Part shown: one piece after another, positions 33,852-45,215 of the stretch | Layout of the letters: each line of letters begins with the position of its first letter | Numbering within the stretch: position 1 is the first letter of the stretch | Source of the DNA: Bipolaris cookei | Lineage: Eukaryota > Ascomycota > Dothideomycetes > Pleosporales > Pleosporaceae | Direction: 5' to 3' | DNA: 64,000 nucleotides | Assembly: GCA_002286855.1 (NCBI GenBank) | Contig: NRSV01000043.1 | Coordinates: 186,001-250,000, forward strand | Program-made: the position numbers and the translations under genes | Notes under the pieces: generated by a model | The model's input: the letters and a program-made list of their open reading frames with translations, nothing else | Told to the model about the DNA's origin: nothing | Databases searched by the model: none

Positions 33852-34472
33852 ATGCTTCCTCAACACATCCTCGTTGCACTCGTCGCCACTGTCGCTGCCG
33901 TCCCCCTTAACATCAACTTGGGAGCTTACTCGCCTGCCCTGGTAGTCGGTGATGGTGAAATCTCGCTGGGATCAACAGAATCAGCATCAGAGCTGATGGC
34001 TACACTGGCTTCGGGAGCCGCAGCAAAGGCCGGAGGAGAGGGCGCACAAGGTCAGCAAGAACAAGCCCCCGCCGAACAGCCTGCAGCTGGAGGCGAGCAA
34101 CCTGCAGGACAACCAGCTGAAGGTGCAGCAGCCAAACGATCCAACCTCCGTCGCGCTATCAACGACATCATCGCCAAGCGCGCTCCCGTCGAGCCCAAGA
34201 TGGAAGCCGTCGAGGAGGCCATGCAGTGGATCAAGCGCGATCTCGCCGGTTTCAACGCTGCGCTCGGCTACGCCAAGGAGGCCCTCAAGGACCAGCCCAA
34301 GGTCGAGCTGGGCACCGAGAACGCCGGTGTCGGTATCATTGTCAACCCTGGTGTCAACGTCCCCGCTGGCTCTGCCGCTGCCGGTGGCTCAGAGAAGAAG
34401 GAGAAGCGCGACGAGGTCGTCGAGGAGCAGGATGCGCCCAAGATGACTCTTGTCGCCATCACTGAAGTCTAA
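33852..34472 (+). CDS. Small secreted protein with Kex2-type dibasic sites
   Basis: Single exon, 206 aa. Residues 1-17 (MLPQHILVALVATVAAV) are a signal peptide. There follows a short ordered segment (LNINLGAYSPALVVGDGEIS), an Ala/Gly/Gln/Glu-rich low-complexity linker (about 55-95), and KR pairs at AAAKRSNLRR, IIAKRAPVEP, WIKRDLAG and KEKRDEVV that could be cut by the Golgi protease Kex2. The part between KR sites, MEAVEEAMQWIKRDLAGFN, is helix-like, and ENAGVGIIVNPGVNVPAG is hydrophobic. There is no cysteine, so it is not a classic Cys-rich effector. The strong codon bias toward C-ending codons suggests high expression. The gene lies alone beside the transposon island. Function unknown. Confidence 0.8.
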   Translation: MLPQHILVALVATVAAVPLNINLGAYSPALVVGDGEISLGSTESASELMATLASGAAAKAGGEGAQGQQEQAPAEQPAAGGEQPAGQPAEGAAAKRSNLRRAINDIIAKRAPVEPKMEAVEEAMQWIKRDLAGFNAALGYAKEALKDQPKVELGTENAGVGIIVNPGVNVPAGSAAAGGSEKKEKRDEVVEEQDAPKMTLVAITEV

Positions 34473-35313
34473 GTGATATATTTATTACCTTGGATTTTTC
34501 TCCATCGGCACTCTTTTTTCATCTCGCAATTGCGAGATTGCCGAATGCAAAAGGTAGTGGGATGATGTTGAAACGGACTTGAACGCGGAGTTTTTTTGTT
34601 TCCTTTTCTTTACCAGCGAGTATCGCCAGGTCTCATGTATACAACGGATCTGGAGATTGAGGAGTTTTTCACGGGGTTTTGTATGGATATTGATTGTAGA
34701 AAGGGCAAAAAACGACGCTTGGATTGTGTGAATGAGTTAAAGGGTTAAAATTTCAAATCTCAAAATCTTTGATGAGGAATCTACTCCCTTGCGAATCTGA
34801 CTTCGAACCGTGATGAACTTCCAACTTCTTGGTACGTCGACAACATCACAACCATTTTCCGGATATTCGATAAATCGCAGATCCGATAACCTCCATGGCA
34901 GGCACTGGTTGACATATGCGGCTGTTCGCCCAGTTATGCGGTGGAGTCACGCATGCACCCAGCGACTTACCGAATCTAGCAAAGCTGCCATCCTTGAGAC
35001 GCGGTATTCGTCACCTTCCATCTTCGGGTTAAGCTACAGAACCAAGTCGCAGCCAAGTCTCAGTAACGTCGTACCGAGTCTTGGCAGGCTGCCAACGGTT
35101 CAAGGTTCATCGCGGACTATGAAACTTACGCTTGGGGCAGATGAGGGTGGCGAAATGCGTGATTTTTTTCTTCACGAGCAATAGAAAAACAATTATCAAA
35201 ATTGGCAGAACCGGATGTGGTAATTCCATGGACTTGACTCAAATGATGATGGCAGTCGGTGAATTCCTGCCGTCGCAGGGGTCCTGTTACGAGTACGTAA
35301 GGAAGCTTCTGTC
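34473..35313. other. Intergenic region between convergent genes
   Basis: 840 bp. The first 250 bp look like a 3' UTR (T-rich). A 124-codon rightward frame at 34810-35184 has no motif. No repeat or RNA gene recognised. Confidence 0.4.
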
Positions 35314-37312
35314 TCAACCTTGCGAACTACCGACGTGGCTAGAACTCCCAGCTCTTGCCCCTATCCTTTTTTCCGCGCTTCCCACCACATTACCAACCAC
35401 CTTTTGATCCATTTGGTCGAGCTTGTAGTTTTTGAGGAAGAATGTCAATGGCAGGATAGGGGCAGCGCAACAAAGTGCACCAATAAGGAGGTAACGCATC
35501 GTCTCTTGGTATGCCCTATTGATCGCAATGCGCACAGGCGAGCCAGGCGGGTAGGTGGTATAATCTGCAGCTACTGTGATACTGCGGTAGATTGTTGCCC
35601 AGTCTGCTGCATTTGCTTCAGGGAGGTACTGCTGGAGCTTCGCAGGTATGTAAGTTGACCAAATAGCGCCCGAGATAGCCGATCCCACAGCACCACCAAC
35701 TTCAAGGAGCGTAAGCCACACGGTCGTTGCCGCTGCAACTTGTTGATGCGAAGCTGATGCTTGAACACCGAGCTGTACCGGAACGTTGAGAAAACCACCG
35801 CCGATACCAATAACGATCTGAGTACCGACAAGCGTAGCCGTAGACGCGTCTTGTGTGCGGTAGGCTAGCATAAGGCCCATTCCCAAGAGGTAGATGGCAG
35901 CACCGCAGGTGACATAGTACTTGTAGTGAGCTGTATACTTGATGATAATCGAGACCACGACCGACGAGACCGTCGAACTGAAGCTGAATACTCGTGTGAT
36001 ATAGCTGGCTGCAGTGAGGGACTGGCCCTGAACGATCTGCAGGTAGGAGTAGAAGTACGGAAAGACTGACATGTAGAATGCCACTGTCAAGTGCTTAGTA
36101 ATGCTCAACAATTAAGTTTCGGTGTCACTTACTGAAATAAAAAAATGCTATCAACACACCCACAACGATAGTTCGTTCTTTGAACAACCCAGGTGGGAAG
36201 AATGCTATTGGGGCTAGCTTCTTGCTAGTCTCCCACAACAGAAACAAGAGTAGCAACACACCACCAACTACAAGCATAGCGATCATGCTAGGGTTGATCC
36301 ACTTCCCCTCAGCATTTGGAGCTAGTGTAAGTGGCAATAAGATCAAAGAGATGGCAGCAGCAAATAGTAGCAGCCCACCAGCATCAAGGTCAAACCAAAT
36401 GTTCTTGATGACTTGAAAGGCGCTAGTACCTCGAAACGGACTGGGGACTTCGAATCCCAGTTTCTTCGCTCGCCGTTGATTCGTGAAGAGGCTAACCGCC
36501 AGTGGGATGAAACAAACGGGCAAAATGATAGCCCAAATGCCATATCCCCATCGCCAAGTAGTATTTTTGAGAATCGACTGTCCGACCTCTGGTCCAGCCC
36601 AGGTCGTCCATAGAAAAGGTAGATCGAACAGGGTTGAGAATAGCGCACGGTTCAACAAGTCTGTGGTGTCAGCTACGAAGATCTGCTGCAAGACCTGCAA
36701 TCCGTTGAAGCCAATAGACCAAAATATTTGCGCGCCGGCAAATGTTTGAACACTATTGGAGGCGGCCTGCATGATATAGCCGAGAGTGTACAGAGTGACG
36801 ATGATAGTAAAGGACTCGAGGCGACCAAAGACATCAGCAATCTTTCCTGCTGGAGGTTTGATGACAGCTATATGACTTCATTATTGGCTGTTTGTGGACA
36901 AGAAACCATGAGGACTTACAGGCGACCACGCCCTGTACAACGGTGACGGTAGAGACCAAAGAATGCGCAGAAAAGGCACTTGTTGCAAATGGTACCAAAG
37001 CACCCGTGACCTGGATCTCCAGGGAGGTGACATTGGCAATGAGGAGAAGGCTGGACATAAGGTCAGTTTAATAACAATACATCAAGAACAGCCAACTTAC
37101 GAGATATAGGCGACGATGAGTGATGCCTTTGTCCACGCTTTGCTTACAGCCTCTATCCGCTTTACACCAGCCTGAGTGGTACTTTCACCCGAAGTTTCGC
37201 CCGGAAAATTTTCATGGCCGTAATCCGCATCTTTGCCAAATTCTGGATGCTCAGTTCGACTCTGAAGAACTTGGTCATCAAGACCTTCATCAGGCCGCAT
37301 TGAGTCCCTCAT
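35314..37312 (-). CDS. Siderophore-iron transporter (MFS, SIT/ARN family)
   Basis: Four exons: 37101-37312, 36920-37050, 36133-36867 and 35314-36083; introns 50, 52 and 49 nt; 615 aa, typical for the family. It imports ferric siderophores by proton symport at the plasma membrane. Family stretches: SLEIQVTGALVPFATSAFSA, VIKPPAGKIADVFGRLESF, GFNGLQVLQQIFVADTTDLL, NRALFSTLFDLPFLWTTWAG and an extended extracellular loop near the C-terminus (VAADYTTYPPGS). About 14 membrane segments are visible. The N-terminus is a hydrophilic tail starting MRDSMRPDEG; the ATG at 37312 was chosen as the first in-frame Met. Two ATCAGATAA motifs upstream point to iron control by an SreA-type GATA repressor. Which siderophore is carried is unknown, and no siderophore synthetase lies nearby. 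Confidence 0.93.
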
Positions 37313-37416
37313 AATCGCATCCAACGACAAAAGTCGAATCAGTGGTGAGAGAAGGCGCGTCGAAAACCGAGTTTTCGCGGAAACTCCCAAGACAATGGTA
37401 CGGCTGGAACGCTATT

Positions 37417-37425
37417 TTATCTGAT
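37417..37425 (-). promoter_or_regulatory. Iron-GATA (SreA-type) motif ATCAGATAA, proximal copy
   Basis: Reads ATCAGATAA on the - strand, about 105 bp upstream of the siderophore-transporter ATG. It matches the extended ATCWGATAA consensus known for SreA-family repressors in ascomycetes. Binding is inferred. Confidence 0.65.
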
Positions 37426-37651
37426 CGACCCTGCGTTGCAACCTTGCTGATTCACCCGAACGAGTTGAGCGGCAGCGGTGTGCTATTGGCAATTGATTTT
37501 ACCGCCAAGCATAGCGGTGACTTGGCCGACGAAACTTTCACCACGCGACCACGCCACAGCCCATCCCGCAAGTCTATGCGATGACCACATGGCGCACCCA
37601 TGTACCGCGTGTTGGGGTCTTATAGTTCGTCAACTGGTGATAAGGTCCATC

Positions 37652-37660
37652 TTATCTGAT
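37652..37660 (-). promoter_or_regulatory. Iron-GATA (SreA-type) motif ATCAGATAA, distal copy
   Basis: A second exact ATCAGATAA on the - strand, about 340 bp upstream of the same start codon, with a further GATAAG core nearby at about 37639. Two full-length copies in one short promoter are unlikely by chance. Confidence 0.65.
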
Positions 37661-38202
37661 CTTCCTGGCTGGAGAGGGTTCTTGGCGTGAATGGTGGTGT
37701 CTTGGAACGCCGAGGCTATGTGCAGGTTAGACTTGATGATTTTTTCTCGGGTGGCCTAAGAAAGTCGAATTTTGGCCAGACTGAATTCATCTGGTAATTT
37801 TCTTGGTGTTTTCTCATGCTGTGTACACTGTAGCTGTTAGACTAGAAAGTTCTCGAACAAACCCTCAGCTGTCCACTCCTCGCAACAATAGAGTATTGCG
37901 ATCTGCCAAAGTCAAGGATCCAAGATCGTTGCTCAGCAGAATCATCTGAAAGCGGGGTTGTCGTCACATGCCGAAAGCATGTCACCAACGACACAATGTG
38001 CAGTCGAAAATCAGCCTCATTTTTTCTAAGATTGGCGCTCATATATCCCTTTATCTCATAATACTGATAACATATATGTATTTGCTCATTAGGTTGGCCT
38101 TGAGTGCTAGGGTTGACGTATTAATCTACATGACAAACGAGATGGGACTGCTCTACCTCACCGCAGGACAAACCCAGCAAGTAATTGAGCCAAGTACCCT
38201 AG

Positions 38203-40291
38203 TTACGGCTCCATATCCTTATCCTTCACCGGGGCTTTCCTATTCGATTCCCCAGCGGTATCACTGTCTCGAGAACTCTTCTCTATCTCTCCTGCACTGG
38301 CGTCATTCTGGAGGCCACCCTCGCCGGTTTCAGTCTCCTTCTTCAACGCCAACTCCGGGTCCAACGCCTCAAGCTGCTGCCTTGTCTTACTGTTCATCTC
38401 TTCAAGACGAGGCACCACCCACTTTGAGCTTTTCCAAGGCTTAACTCCCATCAAGTACATCGTATCGATCTCCTCCAAGGTACGACCTTGGCCCTCGATA
38501 ACGAAAAAGTAGACGATGAGGCCGCCAAGTACATTAGTTCCAGCAAAGACATAGCCATAGCGGAAGTCGATAGCACCAGTGATGAACGGGGTAAAGAACG
38601 CCAATAGGAAATTCCAGAACCAATTTGATGCTGTTGACAATGCCATGGCTTTCGCGCGATAACGGCTGGGGTACAGCTCACCACAGATTGTCCAGCTAGT
38701 CGATCATCAGCAATTTGCATCCTATAGAAAGACGATATACTCACATCATGGGGCCCCAAGTCGTCGCAAATCCAAAAATGAAGAAACAGGCAAAGCATAT
38801 CATAGCCGTCGCCGCGCTCTCCGTATTCTCCGGGTTCTCTCGATCAAGCGAAAAGTGGCCAACAGACGCAAAGATCAAGAAGCAGATGAACATCCAGCAC
38901 GAACCGGCAATGAGTGACTTGCGGCGGCCATAGTGTTCAACAATATACAAGCCGTAGAAAGTGACCCCGAAGTTTATGCCATTCTACTAATGATTAGTCT
39001 GGATCTCGAGCAACTTCTTGGATCAGGACGACTAACAAGGATCATCTGTGTTACGAACGAATTCTTGATGCCGGTGCCTGCAAAAACAGTGGTGCCATAG
39101 TAGAAGCTTCAAAGTATCAGTGGAATCTCCACAAATAGGGCAGATACTAACAAGTAGTTGGCTCCTGTCAGTTGCTGGAACATCTGTAATCCCATACCGA
39201 TCGCAATCCTATACGCCATCTTCGGCGCTGACCACATCCCAATCCATTCTTGAATAGGACCATTGGTGATTTTGCTCTCAGCTTCCAACTTCTCCCTCAT
39301 CTCCTCGAGCTCCATTTGGATGGCGTAATTGTTTTCAGGTACACCATATACCTCGACCATCGTCTTGGTAGCTTTGTCCACTCTTTCATGGCGGAAATTG
39401 TAGCGGGGCGTGTCGTCGAACCATAGGATACCGACGGCAAGAATAGCAGCGGGTACGAATGAAAGTCCCAATGTGATTAGCCATGAAGCCTTCTTACCAG
39501 ATTGGTGCTTTTCAGATGCATAGTTGAAGACGGCAGCAAGGAAGATACCAAAGGTGACCATGAGCTGGTAGGTTGAGATGAGAGCGCCACGAATATGGCG
39601 CGGAGCCGTTTCCGCCTGCACGCCATTAACCCCTGGTACATCTACCAGTCACCGCAACTACATGTATACATACCTGGTACATTGGCACGAGCAAACTCAT
39701 GGCTCCGACTCCTAGACCAGCAACGAACCTGCCCATCATGATCTGATACCATTTATCCGTTGCAGTCATTTGTACTATGAAACCCACAGAAAGGATACCA
39801 CACCAGGCAATGATACTCATCTTCCTACCAATCTTATCCGCGATCGGTGCCGCAATGAGCGCTCCAAAAAGCGTGCCAATGGATAGCAGAGCGACAATGA
39901 GTCCCGACCTCACGTTGGAGAAGTAAAGTTCACCATTGCGGCGTCTCTGACCGAAGCGACGTCGGAAGTCGACCATCTCCAGGAAGCCAGAGATTTGGCC
40001 AGTGTCATAGCTGTGTAACCATGGATGTTAGCGAAAAAGCGAAGTAGTACAGCAATATAAAAGGGAAGTAATGGGGATGGCATAGTAAAGAAGAGAGGGG
40101 TATCCATACCCAAAAACAAACCCTCCCATCGACACCAAAACACCCATCCCCAATCCCGCTCTGGTCAAGCGAGGCAACGGCGTATTATCATATCCAGCAT
40201 GCTCACCCACCCACCGTGACGAATTCTCCACCGGCCCCTTACCTGTCAACCCCTTGATAGAATTCGAGAACCTCTCCTTTAACTTGTTCAT
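38203..40291 (-). CDS. MFS hexose transporter (glucose transporter/sensor type)
   Basis: Six exons: 40110-40291, 39674-40010, 39152-39615, 39037-39106, 38745-38983 and 38203-38695; introns 45-99 nt; 594 aa. Proton-linked or facilitative hexose uptake at the plasma membrane. Sugar-porter signatures: FGYDTGQISGFLEM after splicing, ADKIGRKMSI (first D-R/K-X-G-R-R/K type), PMYQAETAPRHIRG, FQQLTGANYFFYYG, EHYGRRKSL and ELYPSRYRAKAMAL, then EGQGRTLEEIDTMYLMGV. A long hydrophilic C-terminal tail of about 100 residues (EKSSRDSDTAGE) is longer than in simple transporters, and the N-terminus is also extended. A CreA-like CCCCGC core and a TATATA stretch lie about 110-125 bp upstream (near 40402-40416), hinting at carbon control. 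Sensor versus transporter cannot be decided here. Confidence 0.92.
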
Positions 40292-41547
40292 TACTATTCC
40301 CTTCTTCCAAATCTCTTTCTTACAATTAAACTAGATCTGAGTACAAGTCCAAAAAACTTAGGCGTAACAAGGCATCTTACGGCTCTTCTAAATTGCGTAA
40401 CCCCCGCCTTATATACCTGAGCACTACGTAGGCAGCCCATTTGTCAACTCGGGACTTGCGATTCCAATCCGCCCTTGTCGCTACTGATTACATGTTCATT
40501 CGTTTTCTTCCCCGCTTCCCGTCCCCCGTGGCCACGAGACCGGGCGTTGGCTGGTGTACGATGGCGATGGCGACGTGTGTGTGTGTGTGTGTGTGTGTGG
40601 GGCGGAAGGGGGCGGATGGTACTGGAGCAATACTGCTGATTAGGTGAATCATGTGGCTTTCAAGAACCGTTCTTGAATCGTTACCGTTGGTGTGGTGTGA
40701 TCGTGGTTTGGAGGTGCTGGGTTGGATCTGGGAACGCGAGGAGAGAGAGATGAAGAGTCAACAAAAATTTGTGTCAACATTGCTCTTCAATCTCTCCCAT
40801 CACATATTCCAATTCTACAAGAATACAATACTACTACATGAATCCAATGCAGTAACTATCCACTATTGTACAACCCCCGGTCCTCCGCCCCTCTCCCCCC
40901 CAATCACCCCCCAAACGAATCACCCACAAATGACGTCACACCCCGCTGACGCGCCCCCCCAATCAAAAAGCCACACTCTTACAAAGCTTGCCCACCGAAG
41001 CCTTTTTCCCTTGAACAACCTTCTAGAAGCCCGTTAAGCGGGTACGTAGCGTGACACAACCGGGCGGGTGGCGTATCCGATCGCTTCCGGTTCATACATG
41101 CATACATAGTAAGGAAAGGGTTCTCAGCATCACGACACCAATATGACGGCATAGCTCGTAATATGTTGCAGAGGGGGGCGTGGGAATTGGGCAATGGGAT
41201 GGTGAGGAAGAGGTGTGGAATGAGATTCTGGGCTTGGGAGACGGAGGAGAGGGAGGTTTTGGGGATAGTGTGGGTTGATGGATGGGATGGGATGGGGTAC
41301 GGATATGGATGTTTAGGGTGGTAGGGTGATGGAAGGTGATGTGAAGTTCTTGTCCGGGATTCGTCCAGAGGTCTTGACTGGTTTACGCAATGGCGGTGCC
41401 TTTGATAGTCTTCGTCCTGGCTGGAAGTTGTGTGTAGTACAGGAAGAGGTATGCAGTCTGCAATGCATATCATAACTCCAACAATAGAAGCTTTTTTGTA
41501 TTATTCGTTTGATTTGAAGGGCCAATGTCTTTCAATGGTATCTGAAT
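40292..41547. other. Gene-free region between hexose transporter and SDR
   Basis: About 1.26 kb. It contains the hexose-transporter promoter side, a (GT)n run, C-rich tracts near 40.88-40.96 kb, and the 3' flank of the SDR gene. The leftward frame 40979-41473 is Pro/His-rich and motif-free. Confidence 0.4.
40575..40599. repeat. (GT)n microsatellite
   Basis: About 12 GT units in the region upstream of the hexose transporter. Confidence 0.9.
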
Positions 41548-42442
41548 CTACGGCAACGTATAACCACCATCGATAACTAGATTCGCACCCGCTATGTCAC
41601 TAGTCAACTTCCTTGTCTCAACTAACCCCCGACGCAGCATACCGACAAAAACAAAAGAGGCGAGAAAATGAGGGGAAGATGGACTTACTCATATAACTAC
41701 TCGCATCACTCGCCAAAAATACATACGCCCCCTTCAACTCCCCCGGGTCACACAGCCTCCCCGCAGGCACCATACTCAACCACTTCTCTCTCCACTCCTT
41801 CGGATGCACATCCAGCATATCAGTATCTATGAACCCGGGAGAAATACAATTGACACGCGCGAAATCCACCCACTCGACACTCAGACACCGCGCAAGCTGC
41901 ACGACAGCCGCTTTGGACGCATTGTACGCAGCTTGTTTCTGAGGCACATTGACCAAGGTGGCGGAGACGCTGGCGGTGAAAATGATGTTGCCGTGACCCT
42001 GGGCTTTGAAGGTGACGCCAGCGGCCTGTGCGGTGTAGAAGGCGCCGTCGAGATTAATGGACATGATGTGGCGCCATTGTTCCTCGGTGTAGTCTTCAGC
42101 CGGACGATGATTTGCAATGCCCGCATTTGCAACGACAATATCTAGGCCGCCAAATTCTTTTGCGATTGTGTTGATGGCACTGGTTATTTCGTCTTTGTTT
42201 TCGACGGAGGCCTTGTAGGCTTTTACTGTTGCGCCGGTGCTGGAGGCAATGCGCGCAGCGATGGCATCGGCGTCTTTTGTACTCGAGTAGAGAATGGCGA
42301 CGTTGGCGCCTGCTTCCGCGAGAGATTGGGAGGCGGCGAGGCCAATTCCCCGGACACCGCCTGTTACAGCAGCGGTTTTTTCCTTGAGGGAGAAAAGGGA
42401 ATGTACGGGGGCGTTGGTGTTGGATGGTTTGGCGAGAGGCAT
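41548..42442 (-). CDS. Short-chain dehydrogenase/reductase, polyol/sorbose-reductase type
   Basis: Two exons, 41689-42442 and 41548-41591; intron 97 nt; 265 aa, normal for a classical SDR. NAD(P)-dependent oxidoreductase. Visible: cofactor motif TGGVRGIG near residues 27-34, NAGIAN, active-site serine region FTASVSATLVNV, the catalytic YNASK pair and CISPGFIDTDM, ending TGANLVIDGGYTLP after splicing. The start VHSLFSLKEKTAAVTGG and overall pattern resemble NADP-mannitol dehydrogenase, D-arabinitol dehydrogenase and sorbose reductases of fungi. The hexose transporter lies next to it in the same orientation, so a role in sugar alcohol metabolism is plausible but inferred. The exact substrate is unknown. 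Confidence 0.92.
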
Positions 42443-42783
42443 TGTGGATGGTTGAGATCAAAGGCCGTGTGGATGTGCAGAGTTGCACTGAGGGGTAATA
42501 AAAGTATCCATGATAAGTTTTCCCTTATCGACAGATCATCGTTTCGAAGTGGGTATACCTGCTCTTCTTTAAATCCATACTGGCTTCAAGTGCGTTGGCA
42601 TAGGACTAGGGAGTGCGTCGCGGACCCACTCCGCATCTGATTGACGGACCCCATCGACTCCAGCTTCCCCGCATTTGTACCTCACAAACCCCGAATCTTG
42701 GCCTTTTGTACAGAGTTCAACAAGAAAGTTAACATGCTTGAACTCGAAAAGCTGTATCAATCAGTCTGAGCAGATACCATGTC
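42443..42783. other. Upstream region of the SDR gene
   Basis: 340 bp; no gene or repeat recognised. Confidence 0.35.
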
Positions 42784-43492
42784 ATGGGTTGGAAGAACAC
42801 TAGTGTTTTGTTGTCTGTTGGTCATCTCTCCAAGGATCACGTGGTCTTTTTCTCCGAAAAGAAAGGTCTGAAACTGGAGGGAAATGCTAAGATTTCTGAC
42901 TATTCTAGGGCATCACATGATGTCGAGCTTGTAGAGAAAGAAGAGGCGTCCGACAAGCAGAATATCGATGTGGTTCAAGCCTTGCCAATACCAGCTCCAT
43001 ATCTTTCACATCCGGAATTGCCTGTTGAGAAGAATTTCGTTGTACTTCAGCCTGATGAGAATTTGTGTATCAGTGAATGTACTGAATACGTTAAGTTTGC
43101 TTCCCTGGTATTAATATTGATATTCGAAATGAAATCAGCGGCGGAATGTCAGTGATGGAGCTCTATACAGAGACATAGCCCTGAGGTCATGTAAATAGCA
43201 AGTCCAAATAGTTATACTCACTATTTGGCTCATTCTACTTCTGAAGATAATGGGACATGGCGACGAGAGTCTGTACAAGAGTGATGTTGCCAAACTCCAA
43301 GCGCTCGATGAACAAATTGGGCTTTGCAGCCATGATCAGTCTATGATCCGTGTCAGTGGGGCATGTTGCTGTTGTAAAGTGACCGATGGCAGCAATCATA
43401 AAGACCTGCACATGCCAGCTGCGACCATTGGATTAGAAAACAACTTGGGCGCATTGAGCATGAAACACATATTCCTTGACAAGAGGGTATGA
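42784..43492 (+). CDS. Possible hypothetical gene (two short open frames), uncertain
   Basis: A frame at 42784-43155 (123 aa, MGWKNTSVLLSVGHLSKDHV, acidic middle VELVEKEEASDKQN) and another at 43250-43492 (MGHGDESLYKSDVAKLQALD with a CCCCK cluster) lie on the same strand 95 bp apart. They might be parts of one spliced gene or a decayed one; I could not find a convincing junction. No domain is recognised. Confidence 0.25.
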
Positions 43493-43589
43493 ACTGTGGT
43501 ACAAGCTGAAATAGGTGTTTATACCAGCATCCAGGTCAAATGCCCCTGGATTGACTCTCCCATAATGTAATGTATAGCAGCTCCCAATG

Positions 43590-44137
43590 CTACTTGAGGT
43601 AGCCGGTTTTACTTTCTTCCACCATCAGCGAGTTCATGCCATCAACTACGCGTTTATCGGCAGCTGATAAGGTAGAGGCATGTGCGCCGCCAACATCCGT
43701 CTTGGCTGGAGCGCTGCCCTGCGATTGCTCATCCTAAGTGAAGCCGGACGGGCCAGAAGGCGAAGCCTCGATCGGAACACCGATAAGCGAGTCACCATTT
43801 GTTGCATCCGTGATCGCATCGTAGTGTTGGGCAAACGCTCCTATATCGCTGCTCTGGGCTGTTTCTAAATGCCGCATGCGCGCTTCGGCGGCTTGGATGC
43901 ACTGCTTGGCCCGAGCGACTTGGGCTGTGATCGACGAAGCTGCTGGTCAACCCGAGTCAGATTTTTGCGTGTCAATGGCGTCCTGTTATGCTGTTCGTAT
44001 AGGTAATGTGTTGATGTCCTTTTGCAAGGCTCGTATTTGGGCAGTGACTTGGTATATCGGGCCTTTCGTCGGCGACACTTATTGCAGGCTTGGTTGCGGT
44101 AGAGGTCGGCATGTTCAAGGCTGTTGGTGCTGTTCAT
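43590..44137 (-). pseudogene. Dead Zn2Cys6 transcription factor (N-terminal relic)
   Basis: Reads MNSTNSLEHADLYRNQ, then ACNKCRRRKARYTKSLPK-YEPCKRTSTHY. The spacing is exactly that of a C6 zinc cluster (C-X2-C-X6-C-X6-C-X2-C-X6-C), but cysteines 3, 4 and 6 are tyrosine. A linker TPLTRKNLTRVDQQLRR follows. A frameshift near 43.94 kb moves the reading to AEARMRHLETAQSSDIGAFA, which continues to DGMNSLMVEESKTGYL, a segment typical of Gal4-type regulators just after the linker, with an internal TAG and a final stop at 43590-43592. The large middle-homology domain is absent. All three Cys-to-Tyr changes equal C-to-T at CpA on the other strand. Confidence 0.8.
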
Positions 44138-44449
44138 ATGTGTGTGACATCAAGCTTGAGGGTGATTGCAGTGTTGTAATGAAGTCTGAGATCGATTGGT
44201 AGTGTCGCGGGGTTGAACTCAGGGTTCACTGACTAGCAGGGCAGGGTGTTCCTGGAGGCGAGTCATTCCCTTTAAAATCACGACACTGATGATCAGCATA
44301 CAGGGCCTGTTCTCAGAGGCAAAATCATTTTACAATGTTGATGAACTCTTAATGTAAATTTGAATGCTGGTTGTTGCATTACGTACAGTCATGTCCCAAA
44401 ACGCCCTGACGCCTGCTCCCATGCATAGTGAAAAGCTTGACCGTACCCC
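44138..44449. other. Short spacer, nothing recognised
   Basis: About 310 bp between the transcription-factor relic and the 3' end of NOP16. Confidence 0.35.
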
Positions 44450-45215
44450 TCATGCCTTTGCTTGCGACTTCTGCCATTTGACAACCCGTTTCCTGATGTC
44501 TGCTGCCGTCTGTTGCATGGGATTGAGTTTGAGGTCTCTCGCCATCTTAGCATAGTCGTCGCCGTACTTGTTGACCAATCGCTCGACCCATTCTTGTTCT
44601 CGCTGGCTCTGGCCTCTGGGTGCTTTTCTCGCACCATTCATGGCTGCCTCTTCCAGTTGCTTGATGACCGGGTTCTCCAGCTCGTCCTCTCTGTGTTCAG
44701 GCACCATTGCGAATCCGTTCCACTCCATTTCCCCATCATCCTCGATCTCGACTAGCGGGTCGTTGAGTGGGTTGTTCTTCTTCTCGAGCGTGCCGACGAC
44801 TCGAAGAATGGCACCAGTCTCGGGATCGCGCTCGACCTCGATCTCTTCTGTGGCGATATTCTCTGGCTTCTTTGCTTTGGAGACAATGTTCAGAGCATTG
44901 GCGGTGCTGCCGGCGGCTGTGTCGGCGCGCGATGATTTTTCGTCGTTTAGGCCAAGGAGTGCAATGGTCTTTTCCGTGCCGCCAGTGGCATGATTGAGGC
45001 GCGCCGCAAGGCCGAGACGACGATAATTCTGCGATAGTGTTTCTTTCTGGTTCCTGGGGTAGTGGTTAGATTCAGGATCATGTTGAATGGAATAGTGTAT
45101 AGTACCAGTGCTTCGCTATGATGGGATTCTGCAGGATCTTTTTCTTGGAAGGTCCCTTTTGGCGCTTCTTGGGGATTGAAGACTTGTTCTTCTTCTTCTG
45201 GAGCTCGCGACCCAT
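44450..45215 (-). CDS. NOP16: Ribosome biogenesis protein NOP16
   Basis: Two exons, 45106-45215 and 44450-45053; intron 52 nt; 237 aa, the normal fungal length. Nucleolar factor for 60S subunit assembly. Start MGRELQKKKNKSSIPKKRQK is the basic nucleolar head typical of the family; it continues NPIIAKHWNQKETLSQNYRR, LGLAARLNHATGG, an acidic middle ending DDGEMEWNG, and the diagnostic C-terminal VERLVNKYGDDYAKMARDLK followed by LNPMQQTAADIRKRVVKW. The ATG at 45215 is preferred to an upstream in-frame start at 45281, because homologues begin MGRELQ. Transcribed divergently from the zinc transporter with about 260 bp between start codons. Confidence 0.95.

Larger units (their letters stand above)
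37313..38202. other. Promoter region of the siderophore transporter
   Basis: 890 bp between two leftward genes. It holds the two iron-GATA motifs listed separately; the part near 38.0-38.2 kb is the 3' flank of the hexose transporter. No gene seen. Confidence 0.5.
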
